A stretch of DNA of 64,000 nucleotides from an uncultured Lachnospiraceae bacterium (GTDB lineage Bacteria > Bacillota > Clostridia > Lachnospirales > Lachnospiraceae). Position numbers and translations under genes: made by a program. This document shows, one piece after another, positions 1 through 6,593 of the stretch (within the stretch, counting starts at the first letter, position 1; each line of letters opens with the position of its first letter). The stretch covers positions 40,117 through 104,116 of the forward strand of contig CATLGV010000012.1 in assembly GCA_949948735.1 (NCBI GenBank), given 5' to 3'. The notes under the pieces were generated by a model. That model was not told the DNA's origin and ran no database searches. It saw only the letters and a list, made by a program, of their open reading frames with translations.

Positions 1-159
1 GGCGGCAGCATATAAATCCTCGCCATTTTGAAATGAACGACACACCAGTCGGAGCGGCTGGCCTGTTTTCTCAAGCCCCGCCCGCAATGCCTCCTCAATT
101 CTGACAATATCCTCCGCCCTGTCGTCACAGATCCCAACCCTGCACTCTGTTTTTTCCAT
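1..159 (-). CDS. Response regulator N-terminus, probably LytTR type (cut by window edge)
   Basis: Only the first 53 codons are present; the gene runs off the left edge. The protein begins MEKTECRVGICDDR, and the hydrophobic strand followed by the acidic C-D-D triplet is the start of a receiver domain, as in AgrA/LytTR-type regulators, whose phosphoacceptor aspartate would lie outside the window. The ATG is preceded by AGGAGAAGG at good spacing. The LytTR assignment is inference, because the DNA-binding domain is not visible; another LytTR regulator occurs at 25626-26354. It is probably transcribed from the AT-rich region up to about position 345. Confidence 0.7.
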   Translation of the reverse strand, partial: MEKTECRVGICDDRAEDIVRIEEALRAGLEKTGQPLRLVCRSFQNGEDLYAAA

Positions 160-219
160 CCGCACCTTCTCCTGTGTTATCTTCTGTATGTCCTTCGATG
201 CATTTCACCTACTTTTATA

Positions 220-248
220 ATTATACTATTTTCCTTTATAATTGTATA
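220..248 (-). promoter_or_regulatory. Candidate sigma-A promoter for the response regulator
   Basis: On the minus strand a perfect TATAAT (220-225) follows a poor -35 match TATACA (243-248) after 17 bases. It sits about 60 bases upstream of the ATG at 159. The region is very AT-rich, so chance matches are likely. Confidence 0.35.
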
Positions 249-294
249 TAGCAAATGTAGTTTATTGCAATTAATCCCTCCCATTTGCATAGTA

Positions 295-338
295 AAATGC
301 TTGCATCTTAGCAAATATGCTGAGTGAAATGCTTGCAT
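295..338. repeat. Direct repeat AAATGCTTGCAT x2, 32 bp apart
   Basis: The 12-mer AAATGCTTGCAT occurs at 295-306 and 327-338, three helical turns apart, upstream of the candidate promoter of the response regulator. LytTR-family proteins often bind spaced direct repeats, so an operator is plausible but inferred. I see nothing else in the rest of 160-518. Confidence 0.45.
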
Positions 339-518
339 TTCCTGCTAACAATTATAGAGCGATTGGCGGGTGGGCGAAAGCCACTCCGATACTATGCACT
401 TACTTTCAATAGCCTTTATCTTTAAGTTAAAAGCAGAATATATCGCCAAGTTTTATAATGGTAAGTATTGTACACACTTTTTTATACCATCCTCATATCC
501 TTATTTTATTGCCACATC

Positions 519-899
519 TCATTTTTTACTTAACCTTATATACAATTCACAACAAGGTTTTTCAATACATTGCTGGATACATTTTATAAGTCCATTTTTT
601 GTATATACTACATCTAAACCATTATACTCATCACCAAACCATAAAATTATCCAATCACACAAATCATATATGCCATTTATTAATTGAAAAATCTCTGACG
701 AAATAAACAAGTCTTTGCTTAAAACCTTCTCACAATAACCATCAATTCTATCAATTATCCAAACACTATCATCCCTTTCTTCGGGATAATACTCTTTGAG
801 AACTCTATAGAAAATCTTGTTTGATATGCTGCTACATAATTTTTTTCCCCCATATTTTGTTAAATCAAATGTTGACTTACACATCATAAATTGGCTCAT
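519..899 (-). CDS. Unknown protein; candidate immunity protein for the adjacent toxin-like tail
   Basis: A 126-residue protein beginning MSQFMMCKSTFDL. I chose the ATG at 899 because AAAGGA lies just upstream; two further upstream ATGs (914, 923) lack a site. It has no signal peptide or membrane segment, is rich in aromatic and acidic residues, and is AT-rich like the rest of this patch. I do not recognise the family. It lies directly downstream (147 bases) of the toxin-like RHS C-terminus, the place where RHS cassettes normally carry their cognate immunity gene; that role is inferred from position alone. Confidence 0.6.
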   Translation of the reverse strand: MSQFMMCKSTFDLTKYGGKKLCSSISNKIFYRVLKEYYPEERDDSVWIIDRIDGYCEKVLSKDLFISSEIFQLINGIYDLCDWIILWFGDEYNGLDVVYTKNGLIKCIQQCIEKPCCELYIRLSKK

Positions 900-1045
900 A
901 ATATTTCCTTTCATACCTAGCAATAATTTAGTACTTACGCCTTTTATATATGTAAATAATCATATAGAAAAACAAAGATGCTAGTTGCCATTTTGAGCAC
1001 TTTTGCTTATAAAAAACAGCAACTAGCTATTTTCTATCCTCGAAA

Positions 1046-1888
1046 TTAGGGTCCCCCTTTATCTTTTCTATTTTTCCTTTCGCGCAATGTGCCATCCCTC
1101 AATGCAGCATCCGCATAATCAATATCTGCTGCACTTGTAGGAGTAGTTACCCTTTTAGAACTAGTAGTCCCTGTTATAGGATCGGTGTTTACTTCCGGTC
1201 TATGAGTATGAGGCCCTTCAATGTTCTCATGTGGATGAGTATTATGAATTTGAAAATATTCCCCTCCCTCGTTTGTAGGTGTCTGAGTACTAACAAGATT
1301 ATAATCTTTGCTTGTATCCATTACCGTCCCATCAGGCGTCACAATGAAATTGGGGGTGGGATTATCTGTGTTATCAGATATGGTTGTCTTTTCTTTTTCA
1401 CCATTGCCATCCGCAGTTTTCCCCATGTCACCACATTCATACCCACTCGGATCATAATACACAACAGGATTATTCCCGCAATACGCATACAAATTCAGCC
1501 CAGCGCCCTGATATACATCCTCCTGCATAAACCGCCCAAGGACAGGATTATAATATCTTGCGCGCAAATAGTACTGTTCCGTCAACTCATCATATTGCTG
1601 ACCTGTATAGCGAATACGGTTTGAGATCTGTTCTTCTGTTTCTGCTTCTACTCCAAATGCGTCATATTGATAACTGTTCAGGACAGTGCCGTCTGTCCCC
1701 GTGATAAAGGCGGTGCTCCGCTGTTCATCCCGATGATAATATGACAGTTCCTTCCCTCTTTGGAGCGCGTCAATGCCTGCCCCTAAGTGATAGCTTGTCT
1801 TCCCTTCTTCCCTTCCTTCCTCATGCAGAAGCTCACCATTGTGGTATACAAAACGGGTCCGCTTTCCATTTTCCAGCAGTTCAAAACC
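1046..1888 (-). pseudogene. Truncated RHS-repeat protein: core C-terminus plus toxin-like tail
   Basis: The frame is open for about 280 codons but has no start with a ribosome binding site; it begins directly after the stop codon of the gene at 1889-2440. The first 150 residues are the end of an RHS core, with motifs YHRDEQRSTAF, RYTGQQYDE, YYLRARYYNP and GRFMQED, ending at the classic DPSG boundary (about position 1441). Beyond it comes a variable tail of about 130 residues with N-F-I-V-T-P-D-G-T, a histidine cluster (HNTHPHENIEGPHTHRP) and a basic end. In this family the tail after DPSG is the toxin. The toxin class is not one I can name. Missing the N-terminal wall/secretion part, it is most likely a displaced 'orphan' cassette that serves recombination with a full-length RHS gene elsewhere; internal translation from the TTG at 1585 is possible. 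Confidence 0.8.
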
Positions 1889-2440
1889 TTATGAACAATA
1901 TTTTTTAAAATCAAACTTATTTGACATAAATTGGGGAGGCTTCTCCTCCCGGAGACTAGCCGGAAATTCTTTACAGTCAATTTGACAAGTAAAGTATTTA
2001 TATATAAATTCACATAATTGCATATCATATTCCTCAAACTCCCAAGAACCTTCATCATAAACAACAACCGTCCACTCATTGGGATCTTCTGCCACATGCC
2101 ACCACAGCAAGCATCCTCCATCTGTTCGCCCCAAAGGAAATAACCCCTTTTTTTCTGGAAAAACTCTGTGCACATATTCTTTAGGAAACATTGCTCTTAG
2201 TTCACAATAACTTTGACACTCTCTTTTTACCATTTCATAATAAGCAGTTCTATTTACAGCTGAATATATGCTAATAAAATCATTAATCTGACCCGAACCA
2301 TAAGTTGTAATAAATTGAAAATAATCTTTAGGAAAGCAAATCATTAAATGCTTTTCTACCAAAGCAACATTCTTCTCTATCGAATCAGAATCCACATCAC
2401 AAGGGGGCCTTAACAATTTTACTAATTTATCCAAATACAC
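1889..2440 (-). CDS. SMI1/KNR4 (SUKH) family immunity protein
   Basis: A 183-residue protein starting from GTG at 2440, with AAGGAG nine bases upstream. The N-terminal third has the SUKH pattern: E-K-H-L-M-I-C-F-P-K-D-Y, then Y-G-S-G-Q-I-N-D-F, and later P-L-G-R-T-D-G-G with C-L-L-W-W. SUKH proteins typically neutralise nuclease and other polymorphic toxins by direct binding in the cytoplasm. No cognate toxin remains upstream, so this is probably an orphan immunity gene from an older cassette. Its TAA stop (1889-1891) is followed immediately, in the same frame, by RHS core codons, which marks a cassette junction. Confidence 0.8.
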   Translation of the reverse strand: MYLDKLVKLLRPPCDVDSDSIEKNVALVEKHLMICFPKDYFQFITTYGSGQINDFISIYSAVNRTAYYEMVKRECQSYCELRAMFPKEYVHRVFPEKKGLFPLGRTDGGCLLWWHVAEDPNEWTVVVYDEGSWEFEEYDMQLCEFIYKYFTCQIDCKEFPASLREEKPPQFMSNKFDFKKYCS

Positions 2441-2538
2441 TATTTAACACTCCTTTTTTACAAGGTTCATCAACTTTATTTTGTGCTTCTGCTTGTGCAT
2501 CAGAATTTTCGATTATAGTAACTTTTTCGTTAAAATTG

Positions 2539-2949
2539 TTAAATTCCTATTGTCAGTAACAGGTTGTCTTCATGCGTTATTGCAACAATCCACAGCATCT
2601 CGTTATCGAAAATATATGCATCTATTACATCCCATGGTTCAAAGCTTTTCACGAAATTAATGATAGCCTGTAACGAAGTAATATATAATTCATCTTCTCT
2701 TTCTAAATAAAAGAATATATTACGAGTATTGGGAATGCCTATGGATAATATTTTTTCAAAAGAATAACATTGTGTTTTTTCTATAAATGCATTCCACAGT
2801 AATCCTTTTTCTGTATTCACATATCTCTTTTTCATCGCATCTATTATATTCTTTTTTTCATTTCCTGCTATTCTTTGCCTATATTCTACAAATTTTATAT
2901 TAATCATCTCCCCAAAATATATGACCATTTTCTCCATTTGATTTTCCAT
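2539..2949 (-). CDS. Unknown protein, probable immunity protein of an RHS cassette
   Basis: 136 residues beginning MENQMEKMVIYFGEMINI; ATG at 2949 with only a weak GGA-rich upstream site, so the ATG at 2937 is an alternative. The composition is aromatic and acidic with no membrane segment, and base composition is AT-rich. It follows a 26-codon RHS core remnant (2990-3070) on the same strand, just as immunity genes follow RHS tails, and it precedes the SUKH gene. I do not recognise the family; immunity function is inferred from context. Confidence 0.6.
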   Translation of the reverse strand: MENQMEKMVIYFGEMINIKFVEYRQRIAGNEKKNIIDAMKKRYVNTEKGLLWNAFIEKTQCYSFEKILSIGIPNTRNIFFYLEREDELYITSLQAIINFVKSFEPWDVIDAYIFDNEMLWIVAITHEDNLLLTIGI

Positions 2950-2989
2950 CAGACCAATCCATCCACTTAATAAGAGAAAGTAAGTACCC

Positions 2990-3111
2990 TCATTTGGACT
3001 CTGCAGTGTTCCGGATTTCCCGCTGACCGTCTGTAACCAATGCTGTACTTAGTTGTTCATCCCGATGATAAATTAAAACAAATCTTTAGGAAAACAAATC
3101 TTTAAATGCTT
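2990..3111 (-). pseudogene. Decayed RHS cassette: SUKH fragment fused to RHS core fragment
   Basis: Reading the minus strand, 3111-3073 encodes KHLKICFPKDLF then a stop; it matches KHLMICFPKDYF inside the intact SUKH gene at ten of twelve residues. Immediately after it, 3070-2990 encodes YHRDEQLSTALVTDGQ and a few more codons then a stop, matching YHRDEQRSTAF in the RHS fragment at 1681-1740; the DNA stretch GTTCATCCCGATGATAA is shared exactly. This is therefore a second, badly decayed copy of the same immunity-gene/RHS junction. 3112-3292 shows nothing I can assign. Confidence 0.75.
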
Positions 3112-3292
3112 TATTTTTCATATACGGAAAGCTGCTTTATGTATACACGCCTTGGTCAATTCAGGATAATATGGCCAGATGCACAAATCATTTACATATC
3201 TCCTTATGTTGTATCACTTCAATTCTGCATCACCGTACGCTTCCACGCACCTACTGCATACAAGGATTCCATTCTGGCAAAACATCAATAAA

Positions 3293-3886
3293 TCAGCCGG
3301 ACATTTCATTAAAAAATTCTTCACAGAGCTCAAAAAATGCATCTAACCGTTCTTTGGGTTCTTTGAATACTTCACTCAAATAAAAGACATAGCTTCGCCC
3401 GGAAGCCAGTTCCACATCCCGGTCTTTTTCTAACTTGTCTCTTACCCAATCGTGAAATTCATGCTTGAATATTAAATCGCAGTCTTCCGCCCTATCGGCA
3501 TTTATATTACTGTACAAAAAACCCCTGATAAAATGAGCAAGCGTTTCCAAACTATGCTCATCAATATTTCCCACAAACATCTGCGGTCTGTCTTTTATCC
3601 GCCGTAAAAGTGCTTTCAAACCCACGCTTCTCCCATATTCGCCTTTATCACGCAAAATTCTCTCAAGTCTATAAACCTCATCTGCAAGCCATGGAATGTC
3701 CTGTCTGGCATTTGCAATAAAATCCTGATCGTCAGCAGTGGCTCCTATCAGTTCAATATCCCCTCCTGCTGTCCTTATAAAATCAGAGCCGCAGACATGA
3801 TCCCTTCCTTCAACAAAGGATATCCACGGCCCTTCTGCAGCTTTACTGCATCTTCTGACAATCTCTTCTATTCTCTGCAATTCCAT
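3293..3886 (-). CDS. Unknown protein at the edge of the RHS patch, possible immunity protein
   Basis: 197 residues from the ATG at 3886, chosen because GAGGGG lies nine bases upstream; a longer reading to 3937 has no such site. Visible features: an acidic N-terminal half with PWISFVEGRDHVCGSDF and D-D-Q-D-F-I-A-N-A-R, a coiled-coil-prone stretch, and R-P-Q-M-F-V-G followed by an aromatic helix and F-H-D-W-V. The R-P-x-M-[YF]-x-G pattern is one I associate with immunity-type proteins, but I would not name a family. It is the last gene before the conserved chromosome resumes with hemZ. Confidence 0.55.
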   Translation of the reverse strand: MELQRIEEIVRRCSKAAEGPWISFVEGRDHVCGSDFIRTAGGDIELIGATADDQDFIANARQDIPWLADEVYRLERILRDKGEYGRSVGLKALLRRIKDRPQMFVGNIDEHSLETLAHFIRGFLYSNINADRAEDCDLIFKHEFHDWVRDKLEKDRDVELASGRSYVFYLSEVFKEPKERLDAFFELCEEFFNEMSG

Positions 3887-3978
3887 TTTGTTTGACCCCT
3901 CAATCGAAATTTGAGCCTTCCTCAGTAATACAGTCACTGAGAACCAGGAATCTATCCAATTCTCAATCGGTTCTTACC

Positions 3979-5424
3979 TTACCTCTCCCGCAAAAGCCGC
4001 CGCTTCCGCTCAATCATCTCATCGATTCTCCCGATATACTGGGTCAAATCCTTGACGCTCTCGCACCGCTCGATGAGCCCGTCCGTATGCACCCGCTTGG
4101 AGATGGAGCCCGCCCCGCAGGCAATAATGCTCTGCACCTCCTCCATAATAAGGATGTTATAAATCCCATACTTCCCTTCCCGGGCATAGCCGACATTCTC
4201 AAAATTGCCGGACATGTTTTTCTGACGGTAAAGATAATAAGGCTTCATCTGCATTGCCGCCGCGCCTTCGGCGGCAATCGCCATCGTGGCGTCCGTATTG
4301 TGAAGCGCCTGTATCCCGTTTTCCCCAATCCACTGGCTCAGCTTCGACGCGCGCTTGATTGCAAGCGAATGCACCGTAAGACTGTCGGGAGAAAGCTTCC
4401 TGATCTCTTCGAGCGTATGCGCCACATCCGCCTCCAGCTCCCCCGGCAGTCCCAGAATAATATCCATATTGATATTGTCAAAGCCGGCCGCGCGCGCCAT
4501 TTTGAAGGCCTCCCGCACCTGCGCCACCGTGTGCTGCCGCCCGATCAGCTTAAGCGTCTCGTCCTTCATTGTCTGCGGATTGACGGAAATCCTCGTCACG
4601 CCATGTCGTTTAAGCGCCGCAAGCTTTTCCGGCGTTATGCTGTCCGCCCGTCCGGCCTCCACGGTAAACTCACTGACCGACCGGAAATCAAAGCGTTCCC
4701 GTATTCTCCCAAGCAGCAGCTCCAGCGCGTCGGCCTCAAGCGTCGTCGGCGTACCGCCGCCTATGTACACCGTATCGAGAATTTTATCCTTACAGGCCTC
4801 GGCCACATAGTCAATTTCCCGAAAAAGCGCATTCAGGTATTCCTGCACGCGCTTTTTCCACGCCGCAATCGGATAGGACGTAAAGGAACAGTACAGACAG
4901 GTCGTCGGGCAAAACGGGATTCCCACATACAGGCTGTACCCGTCACGATAATGCAGCCCGCTCAGTATCTGCCGTTCCCTTCTGGCAATGTCAAGGCTCA
5001 GCGCCGCCTTCTCGTCGCTGACCGCATGGGTTTCCTTCATCTGCGCGATAATCTCCTCGTCACAAAGTCCTTCCTCCAGCATTCCCATCGGAAGCTTTGT
5101 CGGCCGGATTCCGGTCAGATTCCCCCATGGCAGCGTTCGTCCCGTATAATCGCACAAATCATAGTACAGCGAAAGCTTGTACTCGTTTTTTGTGACGTCA
5201 TTGTCACCCTTGTACGTGTGCGAATATTCCTTCCTGGCGTCAATATCAAGCACCGCCTCCATCCGGTCCTCCAGAAATCGTATGACGACCCTCCTGCCGT
5301 CCTCTTCCCGGCAATTCAGCGCGCTTTCATTATAGACGTTCACATCATGCTCCGGATAAAATGATTTCAACAGGGCATGCAGATCATATTGATAATTCTC
5401 TCTGTTCGTATAAACATTAATCAT
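3979..5424 (-). CDS. hemZ: HemZ-type radical SAM coproporphyrinogen dehydrogenase-like protein
   Basis: 481 residues. A radical SAM cluster motif C-x3-C-x2-C is seen at Cys172, Cys176 and Cys179 (PFCPTTCLYC), followed by the glycine-rich YIGGGTPT and the HemN-like I-S-V-N-P-Q-T-M and D-I-I-L-G-L-P-G-E blocks. The long N-terminal extension of about 165 residues before the cluster is typical of the HemZ subgroup. The family is annotated as oxygen-independent coproporphyrinogen III dehydrogenase acting in the cytoplasm, but many HemN/HemZ relatives are haem chaperones or have unknown substrates, and no other haem gene is nearby. The start has GGGAG upstream. It is the last gene of the relA-MBL-5445 run. 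Confidence 0.88.
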   Translation of the reverse strand: MINVYTNRENYQYDLHALLKSFYPEHDVNVYNESALNCREEDGRRVVIRFLEDRMEAVLDIDARKEYSHTYKGDNDVTKNEYKLSLYYDLCDYTGRTLPWGNLTGIRPTKLPMGMLEEGLCDEEIIAQMKETHAVSDEKAALSLDIARRERQILSGLHYRDGYSLYVGIPFCPTTCLYCSFTSYPIAAWKKRVQEYLNALFREIDYVAEACKDKILDTVYIGGGTPTTLEADALELLLGRIRERFDFRSVSEFTVEAGRADSITPEKLAALKRHGVTRISVNPQTMKDETLKLIGRQHTVAQVREAFKMARAAGFDNINMDIILGLPGELEADVAHTLEEIRKLSPDSLTVHSLAIKRASKLSQWIGENGIQALHNTDATMAIAAEGAAAMQMKPYYLYRQKNMSGNFENVGYAREGKYGIYNILIMEEVQSIIACGAGSISKRVHTDGLIERCESVKDLTQYIGRIDEMIERKRRLLRER

Positions 5425-5444
5425 ATTGTATTCTCCCGCCCATC

Positions 5445-5900
5445 CTACATCACATGCAAATCTTCAAATATAAGCGTCATATGCCTGTCATCTGTTTTTC
5501 TGAGCAAAAATCTGCCTGTCAAATCGCTTTGTACGCCATTTAAAGGAACATCATACCAAATCTCCGCAATATCATTTCCCTTGAGCCACTTGCAGTCATA
5601 ATTGATATCAATGCTGTCCAAAATCCTGTCCTTATCTGCCATATCCTTCAGGGAAGTAACTTTATAAAGGCATCCGAAATCCTTCAGTATTTCTTCTCTT
5701 GTATGCCCTGCTACCCCATATCCGTACACAACAGACGCCAAAAGCTCCGGCGTCCACTCATTATCCTCATAATAATGCAGGGTATCATACGGTATCAGCT
5801 CCAAAGCCTCCTTATACCGCTCCTGTGCCATGAGCTCCGTCCACGCAGCCAACACGTCCCTGATTTCCGCATCCTTTGCATCTATTGGTAAAATCCTCAC
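5445..5900 (-). CDS. Conserved small protein of unknown function
   Basis: 151 residues starting at a GTG (5900) behind AGGGGG. It is soluble, acidic, with an N-terminal helical part (AEIRDVLAAWTELMAQERYKEAL) that resembles TPR-like helices and a C-terminal beta-rich part ending LRKTDDRHMTLIFEDLHVM. I do not recognise the family. It sits 20 bases upstream of hemZ and 56 bases downstream of the MBL gene on the same strand, so it is probably cotranscribed. Confidence 0.65.
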   Translation of the reverse strand: MRILPIDAKDAEIRDVLAAWTELMAQERYKEALELIPYDTLHYYEDNEWTPELLASVVYGYGVAGHTREEILKDFGCLYKVTSLKDMADKDRILDSIDINYDCKWLKGNDIAEIWYDVPLNGVQSDLTGRFLLRKTDDRHMTLIFEDLHVM

Positions 5901-5942
5901 CCCTGATTCCCCCTTCTAAAATCCCGTCGCGTTTTCCTATAG

Positions 5943-5979
5943 AATATAATCCATGCCTATCCTAGGCATGGATTATATT
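5943..5979. terminator. Perfect 17-bp inverted repeat at the end of the MBL gene
   Basis: Arms AATATAATCCATGCCTA (5943-5959) and TAGGCATGGATTATATT (5963-5979) pair perfectly around a 3-base loop. The last codons and stop of the MBL gene lie inside the arm. There is no long U tract on the minus strand, so it could be a weak terminator, an mRNA end stabiliser or a protein site. Confidence 0.6.
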
Positions 5980-6592
5980 TTCTCTCATATCCTACTGTCG
6001 TTCTGTCGCCGTGGCCGGAGTAAAGCTCCACATCATCCGGCAGCGTCATAATCCGTTCGCGAATCGAATCGCCAAGCTGTTTCATGGAGCCGGAGTAGAA
6101 ATCCGTCCTGCCCACCGACTCGTTAAATATCGTATCGCCGCAGAACAGCACCTTGTCAGCTTCGACATAATAGCAGCAGCCGCCCTTCGTATGTCCCGGC
6201 GTATGGAGTACCTCAAAATCTACGCCCGCCATCACAAAGCGCTGCCTGTCGGTAAAATATTCGTCGGCTGCAAAGCCGTACGCCGCGCCAAACCATCCCG
6301 ACAGATTTTTCTCGGGATCCTCGAGAATATCCGCCTCGTCCTTGTAAGCATAGATTTTCGCCCCGCTCAGCTCCCTCAGGCGCAGCGCGCCGCCCGTATG
6401 ATCCCCATGTCCGTGCGTCAGCAGAATGCCCGCTATCCGTTCAAAGCCAAGGCGCTTCACATCCGCATACACGGTGTCGCCCTGCGCGCCGGGATCTATA
6501 ACGACAATCTCATCCGCACCTTCCCGGTATACATAGTAGCAGTTTGTCTGGCATGCGCTCAGCACCCGCCGCTTTACTCTTAATTCCGCCAT
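5957..6592 (-). CDS. MBL-fold metallohydrolase (glyoxalase II-like)
   Basis: 211 residues from the ATG at 6592, one base after the relA stop, implying translational coupling. The metal-binding signature THGHGDHTGG is present (H-x-H-x-D-H), followed by H-T-P-G-H-T-K-G-G and F-C-G-D-T-I-F, and a late G-H-G: the full set of ligands for a binuclear zinc site. The family hydrolyses thioesters such as S-lactoylglutathione or similar cytoplasmic substrates; the real substrate cannot be read from sequence. Position behind relA is common in Firmicutes. Confidence 0.85.
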   Translation of the reverse strand: MAELRVKRRVLSACQTNCYYVYREGADEIVVIDPGAQGDTVYADVKRLGFERIAGILLTHGHGDHTGGALRLRELSGAKIYAYKDEADILEDPEKNLSGWFGAAYGFAADEYFTDRQRFVMAGVDFEVLHTPGHTKGGCCYYVEADKVLFCGDTIFNESVGRTDFYSGSMKQLGDSIRERIMTLPDDVELYSGHGDRTTVGYERKYNPCLG

Positions 6593-6593
6593 A

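Noticed and set aside
3892..5364. Long plus-strand open frame (490 codons) antisense to hemZ
   Set aside because: Low-complexity Arg/Leu/His-rich translation with no domain; hemZ on the other strand has full radical SAM motifs.
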